A stretch of 64,000 nt of DNA from Pogona vitticeps (GCF_051106095.1 NC_135791.1:3550001-3614000); one strand, 5' to 3'; shown: positions 23,127 to 35,620, counted from the stretch's first letter. Numbers and translations: made by a program. Notes: generated from the sequence alone by a model not told the origin.

Positions 23127-23366
23127 CGGGCTAGCTCAGTGGTTCAGGCATCTGGCTGTCGATCCGGAAGTCAGGTGTTCGATTTCCGACTGGGCTTCCC
23201 AGTAGAAGAGCCAACCTGGGTAGCCTTGGGCAAGCTTCATGGCCCCAGGTGCTCCCCAAAAGAAGGGAAGGCTCAACCACTTCCAAGGGACCTTTATATT
23301 GAAAACCCCAGAAAGGGGTTCTCCTATGTGAGAAGCAACTTGACAGCATGCAATTATTATGATCAT
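23127..23366 (+). mobile_element. Sauria-type tRNA SINE, near full length
   Basis: Head GGGCTAGCTCAGTGGTTCAG with B-box GGTGTTCGATTTCC is followed by the body (GTAGCCTTGGGCAAGC, AAGGCTCAACCACTTC). The RTE-like tail (GAGAAGCAACTTGACAGCAT) ends in (ATT)n. Several body words differ from the other copies, which suggests a different subfamily. Confidence 0.85.
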
Positions 23367-24696
23367 TAGGATCTAGCTATCATGGCCATTGGGTTAAGGC
23401 TAGGACCGAAAGTCCAAAGCATGACTTTCCCAGGTTTGGCATCTTTGATGCCTCATCACCCCCACAAAAGTTTTTTTTGGCCCAGGTGTGGGTCACAGAA
23501 GCTCCCCGCCTCAAGGTCTTTCTCTTGCTTTCTTCCACCCCTATTGTCATTAGCCTGCTCGTTAATTCAACAGCCATGTGTCCCTGGCAAGACCCAGCGC
23601 CGGGCTTAGGTCTTTCCAGCATGGAGCCTGAAAGCCGGCCAACCTCCAGAGTCGCTCCACATCTGGACGGCAGCTGAAATATTAGAGAGATGAAGGCACA
23701 AGGAGAGCTTGGCCCCATGCTGGAGCTGAGGATCATCTTCCCCCCATGGAAAGGAAGGAGCGGTCTTTTGCCGACATTATCATGGACGGGGCCAAGATTC
23801 CGCGGGACAGCGATGAAACGCCTTTTCCCATCCTTTCTGCTGGCTCTCGAGTGCCAGCCAGCGTTCCCATGGTATAGCTCATTATTTCCCAAGGCCGGCT
23901 GGCCCCCACCAGCGCTCAAAAGCTGTCTGCCTGCCCGAGATCCATGCTCCGCTCCCCTGCGGATTGGGTGGAACGCACGCAGACCTTTCCTCTTACGTAG
24001 CAAAGTTTTGCCGTTCAAAAGGCCTCCCGTGTGATCTGTTTTATCTCTTTAAAGAAAACAAGAAAATAGAAACACGATGGGGAAACGGCCTTTCCAAAAT
24101 GCGAAACAAAACAGCATCAACAGCCATGGTCTCTTTGATGGTTTCAGAGAGCCTGCCAGCCTCCCCAGGCTGTGCCCGTTGAGGGCATCTCTCTCTCTCT
24201 CTCCAAATTATTTCAAAAGCTGTTCAGTTGCACCCTTCTTCGGTTTTCAGAGCACCCGGACTGGATCCCCTTTCATGTAAAGCCCCTTCATTGTGTCCTT
24301 AGGTTACCAACGATGGCTCGGATTTTCAGAGATTTGGATTACAGATCCCATCCTTCTCCATGGGAGACTACTAGACAGACACCTAAACGTGGTTCACTTG
24401 GGAGAAAGGCCTCAGCCGGGGGGGGGGACTGTGAGACCGAGCTAGGCCTAGTACCCAGCTCAGAAAGAAAGCTCCCAGGTAGCACCGGGGCAGGAACAGG
24501 AAGCTTGGTTTTAAACTAGGCCTAGTTCAGCCTCCAAGACTTCCTGTTGAGGCTTTTCTCCCAAGCGAGCCACATCTTGGTGTGTGTCCAGTGTCGGTCT
24601 ATCAGACAGAATCCCCAGAAGGAGAAATAAGGGGCTTTTAGCACAAGAAGCCTGAAGGTCCCCTCTCTATGGCCAACTGCTGATCCCTCCTTTATA
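23367..24696. other. Unique, moderately GC-rich non-coding sequence
   Basis: Open frames of 212 codons (minus strand) and 114 codons (plus strand) overlap here. They have no recognisable domain, no splice context and no signature of a known family. I treat them as chance frames in GC-richer DNA. Confidence 0.5.
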
Positions 24697-25124
24697 CAGT
24701 GGTGCCTTGCTAGACGATGATAATCCGTTCCACTGAAATGGCTGTTTAGCAAAATCATTGTCTAGCGAAAAGCATTTCCCCCATTGGAATGCATTGAAAC
24801 CTGTTTAATGTGTTCCAATGGGGAAGAATCATTGTTGTCTAGCGAAGATCGGCCATAGGAAAGCCGCTTTGCAAACCGCCGATCAGCTGTTTAAATCATT
24901 GTCTTGTGAAGCTTAGGTCCCGAAAACACCTGTTTTGCTAGTACAGAGGGAGCTGTCAAAATCGTTGTCTAGCGAAAATCGGTTTGCGAAGCAGGGACCA
25001 AACATTGTCCAGCGAATTTCCCCCATAGGAATCACTGTCCTGCGAATCACTATAGGGATTGCAAAAAGCCAATGTCTAGTGAAAAAACTGTCATGTGGGG
25101 TAACTGTCTAGCAAGGCACCACTG
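24697..25124. mobile_element. TA-flanked palindromic DNA transposon, copy 1
   Basis: Inverted ends read CAGTGGTGCCTTGCTAGACG on the left and CAGTGGTGCCTTGCTAGACA on the right when reversed. TA lies on both sides (24695-24696 and 25125-25126). The interior is built of repeated, partly inverted words such as TTGTCTAGCGAA and carries no transposase. A second copy is at 37017-37416. It belongs with mariner/pogo-type MITEs. CpG-containing words are more decayed here than in copy 2. Confidence 0.88.
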
Positions 25125-25126
25125 TA

Positions 25127-26598
25127 TTTTAATACGTGAGGAGATTCTGCTCTTATAGACATAACTAGTCATTTTGGGGGGCATGGGGCTTTGGCGCCCT
25201 ATTGGTCAGGCTTGAATCCCACGGGATTGGCCTATCTAGGAAGAGGACGGAGGAAGAGAGAGGACCACGCGCGCCGGGTCCACAATAGCCCTCTCGGTTT
25301 TGCATCACGCCCCCGAAGAATTCTTTGCACCCTCCGAATTTCAGCCCTACTTAAATCTCTTCCTTCTCTTCACAACTGACAGGATGACACAACCCAAGAT
25401 CCTAGGACCACGTCTGATGGTGCAGCGAGACGGATGATGATGACCATGATGATGATGATCCCAGATCTGATCTATTGGGATGTGAACTGAACTCTGGGCA
25501 CGTGGTCTTCCTTCCTCACCTCAACGAGTGGCAGATTGGCTTACAGACAGAAAGAGAGAGTTGTGGTGTGTGTATGTGTGTGTGCGTGTGTGTGTTTGCA
25601 AATGATTATTTCAGAGAGCACTTAGTGAGCCATGCTGCGCCCCCCTCCCATAATTTATTTTGTGTCTGGGCTTCTGATATTAGACGGGGTTCCTCCCCTG
25701 GGAAACAAAACCTTTTAAAGCAATAACCGGCAATCCTGCACGTGTCGCGGAAAATTGTCTACGGTTCTAATCACTTCTAGGGGCTTAGAAGTCTAGAGTT
25801 ACAGGAGCCACCCTGTTTTTACACACCCACACTCAGGAGTAACAATAGGCAAATTGCACATGGCTGGTGTGGGGGGGCTATTATTTTCACTAGGGAGGCA
25901 GGAGTCTTCTTCCTTGAAAATGTAACGGGGGGGCCCTACTCAGCCCCCCTAGGGAATTAACTGGGGAAGAGAGCTAAACCAGGAGAACTACAAATGCAGG
26001 TTGGCCGTAAAGCCAAAAAAACCCAAAAAAACCAGCTGGCGGAGATCTGAACAGAACCACGTCTTTGACCCTTGATTAGAAGCAAAGCTCTTTTCAGAAG
26101 GAAGGGCTTCCGTTTAATCTAACATGAGATGGTCTCGATCGGCATTTGGGGAATCGGCTTGCTTTTGTGTCATAACTGGTCGGCTGGGATAGAGCACCGC
26201 TTAGTTTGCATGTCTGAGTTTTCAGCCATGTAGCGCTGGAAGATTTTTGTGACTGGAGGGATAGCTTTGTAAGAAGAGGATATACGTGTGTTTGCCATAA
26301 TAGGTTGCCTGTTTCTGAGATATATCTTTTCGTTTCTGATTTCACATCCCTGGCTGAAACATTTTGCAAGATTTTACTGAATACTGGTTAGGCACCTCTT
26401 CTGCACCTATCACTGGACCTTATAAATTTGGATCCACCAGCCACCACTGCAGGAGATATAAAGTTCTGCGTTAGGAAGAATACAGCTCCCATCCAGAGAA
26501 TTCTGGAAGTTGGAATCCAAAAACATAACTTTTGTAGGCTTTGTGACTGCCCATGCCTAAGAGGCAGACTGGATGCTAAAGAGAATGGATATTTCCTA
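25127..26598. other. Unique non-coding sequence
   Basis: Apart from a (TG)n tract at 25565-25596, no exon or named repeat was recognised. Confidence 0.5.
25565..25596. repeat. (TG)n microsatellite
   Basis: A TG tract with two interruptions. Confidence 0.85.
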
Positions 26599-26874
26599 CC
26601 TTTTCCCAAAAATAAGACCTAACCTGAAAATAAGCCTTAATATGGTATTTCAGGATGCTCGTAATAAAAGCCTTACCCCCAAAATAAACCCTAGTTAAGT
26701 GAAACCCCGCCCTCCATCCTTGTGCAGCAACCAGAAGAAGATGACATGACTGTCTTTGAATAAATGTAGATGGTTGTACATGAACAAATAAAACATCCCC
26801 TGAAAATAAGTCCTAATGCATTCTTTAGAGCAAATATTAATATAAGACCCAGTCCTATTTTCTGGGAAACACGG
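26599..26874. mobile_element. MITE with AAAATAAGACC-type ends, TA-flanked
   Basis: The left end CCTTTTCCCAAAAATAAGAC and the reversed right end CCGTGTTTCCCAGAAAATAG form an imperfect inverted repeat, with TA on both sides. Internal words (CCTGAAAATAAG, CCCAAAATAAACCCTAG) repeat the end sequence in both orientations. This pattern is familiar from a widespread vertebrate non-autonomous DNA transposon family that I cannot name with certainty. A mariner type is inferred from the TA flank. Confidence 0.7.
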
Positions 26875-26877
26875 TAG

Positions 26878-28125
26878 TCCATAATGTCATTTCCTCACAA
26901 ATATGTGCTTTAACAAACCAACTTCCACATTAGGCTGATGTTTCTCCTTCCAATAACCAACCGGAGCAGGGAAAAACCTCTCTGACATGTCAGATACGGA
27001 TGTATAGAAAACACACCTGTGGTGACAAAGAAACATCTTTATGAGCAGAAGGAGCACCACTTCTAAATACAGGCTAAACACATTGTCCAAAGTAGCATAA
27101 ATATCTGGGGATCCACTGCCTCTGAGAACACAAGCTATCCATCTAGGCTAGGTAGCCAATGAAAGCTTTGGCTTGGTATAAAGCAACTATTGATCTTTCC
27201 TAGTTATTGTATTCCTAGCTATTTGTTTCTTTAAATTCTTTTTATTTTATTTATTTATTTATTTATTGCTCAATTGCTAGTAAGTTCATGGCATTTAGCA
27301 TGATTTGGGTGGTCTAACGATAAACCGTTTCTTGGATTGAGCGCTGTGTCTGATCTATACTGGCATCGCCAGCGACCATTAGACATCCACTTTTGTTCCA
27401 TAAAGTTTCCTGGGCTAAAGTTCTAACTACTGTAAGTATTTTGAAATTCTGAGAAGTCTTAACGTTGGAAGCACCAGACCTTTCTGCTCTCCCAGGACAG
27501 AAAGCAGAAATGAGAAATAAATTAAGAGTTTCGGTAGGATGCAGAAAAAAAAAATCTGGGAGCAGGAAATAGGGCCAAGCCAGAAAGGATGAATGCCTTT
27601 TGAACATCGGAAAAAAATACTGATACAATCAGAGTAGAACTCGGAACAAGTGTGGTATAAATGCCCCATCTGGAGGAGTCCTTAATAAAGGCAGGCTTCT
27701 TGGGAATTAAAATTGCAAATAATGAGTCTATAGAAACAACAGTTTTCTACGTTACAGGATGATGTTTCCTGGCTATCAGGAGGCTGCAGACCTAAATGGG
27801 AAACATTTCCATCGCTGTTCGAGTTGAATTGTGCTGGTGATTTACTTGTTGCTGAGAATTATTTGGCTTCTTCCTTGGGTTTCACTTTCCATTTCTTTGC
27901 ATCTGATTACTGGGGAATTTAAACTGCAATAACTCATAAGGCCTGCCTCTAATTTCAGCTGACAATATACAATTGGCTTCCACCCCGTCCAAAGACGTGG
28001 CTGTGCTCACTGGAGGGAACGCTTCAGCTACCGAACCCGCAGAAAGGGAGAGGAGGGGAAAAGGGGGTGGCACAGTTTTTCCGGAAGATCCATTACCAGC
28101 ATCCAGCCCGAGGCTTTTCCAGAGC
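26878..28125. other. Unique non-coding sequence
   Basis: No exon or named repeat was recognised. A short (TTTA)n tract occurs near 27240-27265. Confidence 0.45.
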
Positions 28126-28330
28126 TTCGAAAAGTTACTTTTAAGAGCAGTTACTGGAAGAATAATAATCCTAAACCTGCCCAAAGAGTGGCTTGGCTGT
28201 TATAGCTACAATTGTTGAAAAGTCAGTGCCTCGCTTTCTGGTTTCTCAAAAGTTACTTAAATAGTTACTTTATCAAAAAGTAACTTGTTATTTTAACAAA
28301 AAGTAACTTGGGCAACGCAACTTGTTGCTA
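28126..28330. mobile_element. Possible MITE rich in AAAAGTTACTT words
   Basis: Words of the type AAAAGTTACTT and AAAAAGTAACTTG occur several times in both orientations, ending near AAAAAGTAACTTGGGCAAC. This resembles a vertebrate non-autonomous DNA transposon with such repeats near its ends. Clean termini and a duplication were not found. Confidence 0.4.
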
Positions 28331-30269
28331 GGTAATGGCATATAGCAAAGAAAGGAGTTCAGCCGCTGGTACAAAATTGTCTAGTGTCAAAAGGATAAAA
28401 AAAAACATGTGTTGGTCTTATGGATTAAAAAAATGGATGTTGGGGACTTTCCATTAAGATCTGTGCTTAATGATGAATTAAAAACCCCACCAATGTCCTG
28501 CCTGTGAAAGGCTTCACCAAATAAAGTCAACATTTGTTTCTACTGGGGACTAGGTGAGGAAGAGATCATGGGATGAATTGTTGTGCTCTGTTGTTTTTAA
28601 ATGTGTTGTTAGTATTGATTTGATTTGAACAAGCCAATAAAAAATAAATCCATCTTTTGCCCAGCTGCCAAGTGGAGACGTAACAGGTTTAACCAGTGAA
28701 GAAGCAGAAGAAAAATAAAATTCAGAATTTCACACCTAAGTGGCAAAAAGACCTAGTGGGTGGCCCCAGGAGAATGCTATTTAATTCGGGGGGGGGGGGA
28801 GAGTACTATTTAAAAGCTTTGTATCGGAGACCATTTGTGGGCTTCAGAAGGGTCGTCGTGAGGGGAAGCTGCCAGCTTTCAACCACAACAGAACTGTTCA
28901 TCAGGTGGAAAGGAGAAGAGGCCATTCCAGGTGTGTCGCAAGTTGGACGGATTGTACGTAACGGCACAAAAAGAAAATTCATGGCTCTTACGGGGTCAGG
29001 ATGCAAATTTTGAAGCCAGTTTCGACCTCAAGACGGCTGGTTTTTGGCCCAAGCGGTGTGGAGTTGAAATCAAGGAAAGAAGTATATCTAATAGAATAGG
29101 AAAAGCCAGTCTTTGGGTTAAGGATGCTGCAGCCACAGCCCTGGTCCCTGTGGCGAAATGCGACCGAGCGGGTCCCCGAGAGAGGATGGAGCCTTTGAGA
29201 AATACGATGACAGGGCGGCCTTGTTTGAGCGAGCCTAGCCAGCGCCATGAAGCCTTCAAGCCTGCCGTTGTTCCCGTCCGACCACCCCTTTGCCCCAGCC
29301 CATAATTATTCCCACTTCTTGAATCTTACACCCAATAATTCAGGAAAGCTGATTAATGGAAGAAACAACAGCCGTTTTAATCGCTCGGCACTGGTGGTCT
29401 CTCCGCAGAGGAGTGAGGGAGAGGAAAGGACACGAGGGAAGGGTGGTGTGTGGGGGGGTGTCTTTTTTTGAGAGAGAGAGAATGAGCTGCGGTTGTGGTT
29501 TCCTGTGTTTTTGGGGTAGTAAAAGGAAGGATCGGGCAGAAGGACTCCTTCATCCACCCAAAAGTTTGGAACAAGGTGTGGGAGCGAGCGAAGGGGACCT
29601 TATCTGTTTAAAAGCAGAAAGGGGAGGCCGAGAAACCCCCTTTCGGGATGGGGGCTGAGCCACCACTGGCCACTGGCCCAGGTTGCCGACAGTTTCACCT
29701 GGATGGATGGAGAGAGAGAGAGAGAGAGCAGGGCGGAAGAGCAGCAGCCAAGATGGGCCCGAAGTTGCAATGGACCGGCCGGAAGAACGGCGGGCAAAAC
29801 GCCTTCTGACCAACGCATCGTTCACGGAGCAACCAGAAGGGGTCGGTTGGGGCCACAACGAACCAGATCCACCCCCTTGGTCTAACCTCTTTTTGGGAAG
29901 GGAAACAGCCCGGGAGGGTGGAAATACAGACAGAGCCCCTCTCTTTGTGGGTCTTGGTGGACACTTTGAGAATTCAGCTGCATCTCGACTGGGGTTGCTC
30001 GAGAACCAGATCACAAACAGTCTTGCCACTTCAGTGCTTTCTGATTTTTTTTCCAGTTGTCCAGAAAAGGAGTTTTGCCTTTCCTCCTACACTCTCCCCT
30101 TCTTTCTTCACGTTTGGCCCTGATTTTCGGAATCATGTACACCACAATCCTCTTTTCTCCCTCACCTCTGACCCTGAGCTACTCTGGGTAAGGTGTTTAA
30201 ATCCGAGAGACACTACGAAAATTAGAAGGGTCCAATGGGTTGTTGGTGTCTTTTAAAAATCAATCCACC
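28331..30269. other. Unique sequence, GC-richer at 29000-30000
   Basis: Several overlapping open frames of 100-160 codons occur on both strands in the GC-richer part. None has a recognisable domain. A (GA)n tract is at 29709-29728. A non-coding exon or promoter of a neighbouring gene cannot be excluded but is not visible. Confidence 0.45.
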
Positions 30270-30644
30270 AGTCCCTGTGTATTCGCTTTGCGCATGTGGG
30301 CTTTGCTTCAGAAATAGAAAACATGCCAACTTTGTGTAGAGACAGTCTGGGCGAACTGCAGCCCCAGTGGATGCTGGAAAACACGGATAATGGCAAACGC
30401 TATACATAGTGTGGTCTCTGCTCCTTCTAGTGTCCATTTCTAGTAATTACATCATGGACATATATGTCTGTAGCGAATTCTGTATATAGAATGGTCTCTG
30501 GCTCCCTCTAGTTGCCAATTCTGGTAACTTCATCATTAAAAATATCTGTATTTCCGGCAATTTCTCTTTTAATATTTCAAATATTTTCAGACTGTAGATA
30601 GGAGAATCAGCAGATAGCGATCCCACAGATACGGGGGTCCTACA
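30270..30644. mobile_element. Decayed Tigger/pogo-like transposon
   Basis: The ends read CAGTCCCTGTGTATTCGC on the left and GTGTAGGACCCCCGTATCTG on the right when reversed. The inside has the word set GTGGATGCTGGAAAACACGG, GGATAATGGCAAACGCTATA and CATAGTGTGGTCTCTG, seen in Tigger-derived elements. The middle holds two related AT-rich blocks, at about 30400 and 30490. The boundary is approximate. Confidence 0.55.
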
Positions 30645-30649
30645 CAGGG

Positions 30650-31689
30650 AAACTGTGACTGTGACCCATGTGCTTGCTTGAGTCTCCTGTCTAGGATACA
30701 TCAAGACCAGACCCCTTTTCCTTTAAAGCTCAGCCCAACGAGATCACAGAGGGACTACGATCTCTAAAGAACCACACTGAATATTTCTCTCCGAGGTTTG
30801 CTGCCTCGCTGCGATTTGCCCTTCTTTTTTTCCCAATCAGCTGGAATTCCACTTGATTCGACTGCCAATTAAGCTGATTGAAAGGTGCCGTCTTCACGAA
30901 AATGAAACTTGGGTGGCTTGTCTCCGCGTATGTTCGTGAGACAGAAGAAGAACTGGCCTGCGGAATAAATGACCAAGTAAGCTTGTTGAGTCTGCCTTGT
31001 TAATAAAGGATGTCAAGAGTAAGTCTGGAAAATGTCTGTCTGGGACGATTTAGAGGCAATTAATCCACACTTAAGGGAATAGGATAGCTTGTAGAGGTAC
31101 CTTCCAGATTTCAAAAGCACGGCTCGGTTTTCTGCAGTTACAGTGGCTTGTTCAATGGGATTCATCTCTTGTACCCGTGCCGATATCCACGCAGGTCAGG
31201 ATGAGATAGATTCATTTATCATTTCTCAGACTTATATCCCACCTCTTTATACCCACACCTGCAGTGGTTTATAAGGCACTGGGCAAGATGCTGTTGGCGT
31301 GAAGTTATGCCGTGTAAACTGGATCGGGCACTGGAAGTATTTAATTTCAATTAACGGAAATCTTCCCGTGGGCTCCCCTCCATCTCCCCTGTTTCGAGTC
31401 CTGAGGCTCTCTGGGGCTCCATTTTGGAGAAGTCTTTGGGGGCCTCAGGATGTGGTGGGGAGACTTTAATAGTAAAACAGTGTAGCTGGATCGCTTAGGG
31501 TGGTCCTGAATCTGGCAGCAGTCCAGCAGCTGTTCTCCCCCCCTCCCCAACTATTAAAGTCTTCCTTGAAAGCAATTTTCGAAAGCGATCAGAACATGTT
31601 ACTTATTGGACCAAGGAAACGATGTTCTTCCTTGTTACGTTCCTCTGAAATGTGACTTGATTGCACCGCAATCAGCTAAAAACAACCCC
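30650..31689. other. Unique, repeat-poor sequence
   Basis: No exon was seen. The part 30780-31180 is free of visible repeats and of ordinary complexity. A weak L2-like tail word (ACTTATATCCCACC) lies near 31230. Confidence 0.45.
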
Positions 31690-31915
31690 GAACTCTCTCT
31701 CCGAAGGCCAAAATGTCGAAACTGAGGCTTGTCGTCCTTCGGGTCCAGCATGAGAAGGCCGGATTCTCTGGGAAAGACCATCCTGCTGGGAAAGGTGGAA
31801 GGCTGCAGGAAAAGAGGAAAACCGAAGGCGAGACAGACTGACTGTCTAAAGGAAGCCACAGGGTTGAGTTTGCAAGAGCTAAGCTGGTCCATGTTGGTTG
31901 GGGAGATTTGGAGCC
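31690..31915 (+). mobile_element. RTE-clade LINE fragment
   Basis: The frame at 31729 reads MRRPDSLGKTILLGKVEGC then RKRGKPKARQTDCLKEATGL and SLQELSWSM. This parallels the BovB carboxyl end (MRREDSLEKTFMLGK...) but is a distinct RTE subfamily. Its 3' tail, visible at 2450-2741 and 56700-56876, is missing here. Confidence 0.7.
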
Positions 31916-31919
31916 CCAA

Positions 31920-33374
31920 AAATCCCATTTCTGAGCTCTGCTTTCTATTGGGAAATACTCAGGAGGTGATCCTGTGGAACGGGCCTGCCGTAAGGGGGTC
32001 TCGTGTTCTGTAGCTACGCAGTCCCACGTTTTGCGCCTGACGTTTTCTCTTGCAATTGATGTTGCTACAAAGGAATTATTCGCTCTAAAAGGATTCGCCT
32101 TTGAGTTCTGAAAATCGTTGGGCTTCGGCCCGAAATATGCTCCCTCGATGGCGTTTGTGCCTGCCTTCTTGGGGCTTTTCTGAAGTGCCAGCTCCTACAC
32201 CGCCATGTTCCCTTCCTGCTTGCATTCATCATCCTTCCCCCCCCCCATGCCCCAGCCTTAGCAAACCAGCCCCGAATAGCTTGTCAGGATGGAAGACCAC
32301 ATCATAAAGAGAGGGAGGGAGCCGCTCCGAGGCGCATGGCAGCCGTCAAGGTAGACCGCCAAGAAGAGAAGGGAGCACCGCGTTCCACTGTCTGGAGCAG
32401 GGTGTGCATGTGTGTGTGTAAGTGTGTGAGTGTGTGTGTGTGTGTTTGCACAAACCAGCACCGGCTCATTCCGAAATGGCTGGATGTTTCCTTGTGGCGA
32501 ATAAAGGTTCCATCTTCTCCGAAGATCCAGCCGGCTGGAAAGGGTTCGGGTTTTCCCCCAATGGAAACAGGATGTGGGAGCCGAAGCCAAGAATTCGAGA
32601 AAGTTTCAGAGTGGGAGAGGAGGATGAGACGGCCAAGCCCCACCATCGTTAAAGGTACAGAAGGAAAGGGAAAAGACCACCAGTTTTCCAGGGCCAGGAT
32701 GAAGCCAATCTCGAGCGATTAAGGGGCAGCAAGATGAGTGCCACTGCCATTGACGTCCCTGGGTGAAATCAGCTTTGGTGCCAGCGCCCATGGCAGCCAG
32801 CGCCAAGGAGCTCCTCTCTTAAATCCCCTCAATTTAGATATTTCCTGTGAGGCCCACCTCCATAAAAAGGCTGTTGTGTCGCTCTTTGAATGCTGCCTCT
32901 TTTGCTGGGATAATGGTGAGGTGTATTTGTCCAGAGAGAAATGGGGCAGAGGTGTTTTAAATTTAAGTTTTACTTCGGGGGAAAAGGGGAGGGAAGGCGA
33001 GAGCCGTTTTCAGGGAAGAACGGCAGCCCTAGCCATCCATCTGGGGTGGTCCCATCCTGTAACGCGTCCGAAGACTTCAGGCAAAATCCAAAGAAACAAA
33101 ACAAGATGAGACAAAAAAAAAAATATCTTTTTCTAGTTCCTTCCTCGCTGCCCTTCCGAGTTCTTCTCCTATAAATAAATCCAGAGCAGACCTTGGAAAC
33201 GCTGTGTGTTTTTGGACGGCGAGGGAAGTTTTCATATAATCCTGGGCTGAGGATTTTGACAGCTTGACTCTGGAAACCGGATAACGGCACTGCGCTGATA
33301 AAAAATAAAGTATGTTAGCTTCCCTTGGCAAGCCTGAAGGTGGGACACCCAGTGTCAGCCGTCGGTTTCTATGC
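31920..33374. other. Unique non-coding sequence
   Basis: No exon or named transposon was recognised. A (TG)n tract lies at 32402-32446. Confidence 0.45.
32402..32446. repeat. (TG)n microsatellite
   Basis: An interrupted TG tract. Confidence 0.85.
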
Positions 33375-33377
33375 AAA

Positions 33378-33495
33378 CCTGATCCTTGCATGTTTGGTAG
33401 GACCCGAGTTCAAATCCAGCAATTCTAGGCGAGACTCAGGAGATGAAAACCTGAGAGACCTGAAGGTGCCATTTCAGACGACCCTAAAGTAGACA
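33378..33495 (+). mobile_element. Possible second type of tRNA SINE, decayed
   Basis: The order of words CTTGCATGTTTGGTAGGACC, CCGAGTTCAAATCCAGCA, GAGACTCAGGAGATGAAAAC and CTGAGAGACC follows the layout of a common lizard tRNA SINE. In that SINE a head with CTTGCATG and a GGTTCAATCC-type B-box is followed by CCTGAGACCCTGGAGAG-type body. Divergence is high. Confidence 0.4.
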
Positions 33496-33499
33496 AACC

Positions 33500-34765
33500 A
33501 CTCCTCGCACACTGTCTGAAAGCAGAGGTTGGGGGGGAAATAACTTTTGGGGGGATTACACCACCCAGTATCCCCTATGATGGAGGAATCTGGGGTCGTA
33601 GTCCACCATTTTTTTCCCTACGTACAGTACCTGTTTGGCATCCACGCTCAGGTTTGCTGCAGCTCACGTCGTTCAGGGACAAATGTAGCGCAAACTGCAG
33701 AGCATTACCGCCATGCGCACGCACAAATCTAAAAGTGAGCGTACGTCTGTGGTCTGGAGGCATATGGTCGCATTTAGAGAAATTGCTCCGATTGTTACGA
33801 AATCAGAAATATTTAGGGGAACATTGATTTGTGCCCACAGCTCTCCTGTCTGTCTACCACCCACCCACCCACTCTTTGTGTTTCTGAGGACACGGATGAA
33901 ATCTGATGACCCGGCAACCGGGTGGGCTCCCGGTCTCAGAAGCCACAGACGTCCAGGGGCCAGGAATACCAAGTCTACAGGGAGCATTATTATTATTATT
34001 ATTATTATTTGGCTTCCGTGCAAACCCTCGGCCAGACGCTTGGAGGGCGAAAGAGGCCTCTGATTTTTTGTAAACTGTTTGTTTGCATTTGCTGTTTTGT
34101 ATCCAGCATCGTCCTAGACTCTTGGGCACGATGACATCTCTCTGTCTTTTTTCCGCTGGAAGCCACAAAACATAACAAGACGCATGAGCCGCACGACTAG
34201 CGAGATGCTTTGATGTGAAGGAGCGCCAGAGGCCTGGGGCTTTGGTGTATGCGCCACTATTAAGGTAAGCCATAGCATGATCCCTTCTCGTCTGGGAAGA
34301 AGACAGCGTCCATCCGGCGTTACGCTGGGTGCAGACCCTCAAGTCTGAGTAGAGCAACTGGAACGAACTGCCTTCTCTGCCTTAGCCATGGACGCTGGCC
34401 CTGATCCAGGGCTTGTAGCTGAAAAATGCTACAAACTTCTGGAAAAAGAGCGGAATTTTTAAAAGGAGGTTATTTGGTTAGCAACTGTGTTTGTTCCACT
34501 GCCAGGGGCTTAGTGGCATGCGCTTACCTAATCCCTGTCTAATCAATGGAATAATGTCCTTTAGAAGCCTGGACGGTTCTGGTGCAGTCATTTTCAGCCT
34601 TTACGGAGGATCTGGGTAAGTAGGATGCTCCAGATGTTGGTGGGCTTCGGCTGAGTCTGGAAGTCACGCTCCGAGCTATGGAAGATGGAGTGGTAAGTAA
34701 CAGGATCATTGGCAGAGATATCGACTTCAATAATGTCGCTTCCCTCCCCCCCCCTTAAATATCTT
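33500..34765. other. Unique non-coding sequence
   Basis: No exon was recognised. An (ATT)n tract lies at 33986-34010. Open frames of up to 167 codons run through it and include the repeat-encoded Asn or Ile stretches, so they are chance frames. Confidence 0.45.
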
Positions 34766-35088
34766 TACAGACTGGAAAACTGGGCCAAAACCAACATGAT
34801 GAAATTCAGGAGAGATCAATGTGAAGTCTTGACTTTGGGGTATCAAAAATCACATGAAATAACAATCAGAAGCCTAAATACAGGGTGGAAAGGGACTCGC
34901 TTTGGCAGCAGTTGGGAGAAAATGGCCAAGGTGTAGCTGAATTCGTTCTGAGCACCAGCCAGCCAGGGTGATACAGCTGCTAAAAAGGCTAATGTGATCT
35001 TGGCTGTCTGGAGGGAACTCGAGATGACCAGAATGAAACATTTATCTCCATTACGCACTGGTGAGGCTGCACCGGGTGGAACTGCCTC
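34766..35088 (+). mobile_element. CR1-type LINE fragment (reverse-transcriptase region)
   Basis: A frame beginning near 34766 reads RLENWAKTNMMKFRRDQCEV then LTLG, matching the CR1 reverse-transcriptase tract LE-WA--N-MKFN--KC-VL-LG. Further along, decayed words correspond to the CR1 tract VAKKAN-ILG and to YSALVR-H near GCACTGGTGAGGCTGCACC. No 3' end is visible, so this is an internal fragment. Confidence 0.65.
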
Positions 35089-35089
35089 C

Positions 35090-35620
35090 CGTTTCTTGTC
35101 AGAGTCAGAGCCGAGAAGCGTGCCGTTAGAAGAAAAAAATAAAGGCACTGCTGTCTTTAAAAGAATGGATGATTTGTCCCGAAGAGGGAAGGCTACCTGT
35201 AGATCTCTGGATCCACTGAATATTTGGGGTGAAAGGAGACACATCAAGCGGGAAGCCAAAACTTTGATCCTGGTGCAGAGGTGGGCCATCGTGGCAGACG
35301 GGCCGTCCGGAAGCAAGGAGCTCGGCCACGTATTTAAGGACACCACTGGCCAAAGGTGTCACAAAGTGGCACACTTAGCTTGCCATGAGAAACCGAACCA
35401 AAAGGTCCCTGTTTGTAACAGCCTTTGCTTCGATTCCGTTCCATGCCTTGTAATAATATGTACCTTATAGAGTTCTACTCATAAGCAACCCCAAAAGTAT
35501 AGAAGGCACAAAAATGGCAAAGTACCAAACAGTAAGGCAAGAAATTAAAAGCAAGATCGGGTCATTCTCCTCCCCATAATTTCAGCTACCGGAGCTGTTC
35601 CAAAATCTTTGGTTACCAAT
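35090..35620. other. Unique non-coding sequence
   Basis: No exon or named repeat was recognised. A decayed continuation of the CR1 fragment is possible up to about 35250. Confidence 0.4.

Noticed and set aside
22875-23205. Leu-Pro-Ser-Phe repeat frame
   Set aside because: It is the (TTCC)n array read as codons.
23380-24018. A 212-codon minus-strand open frame
   Set aside because: It has no recognisable domain, no splice or promoter context, and overlaps a 114-codon plus-strand frame. GC-richer DNA explains the length.
29550-30123. Open frames of 159 codons (minus) and 146 codons (plus)
   Set aside because: Overlapping on both strands in GC-rich DNA with a (GA)n tract; no domain recognised.
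33854-34357. A 167-codon minus-strand open frame
   Set aside because: It runs through an (ATT)n array giving poly-Asn; nothing around it resembles a gene.
34843-35470. Opposed open frames of 158 and 167 codons
   Set aside because: They overlay a CR1-like fragment out of its reading frame and show no own homology.
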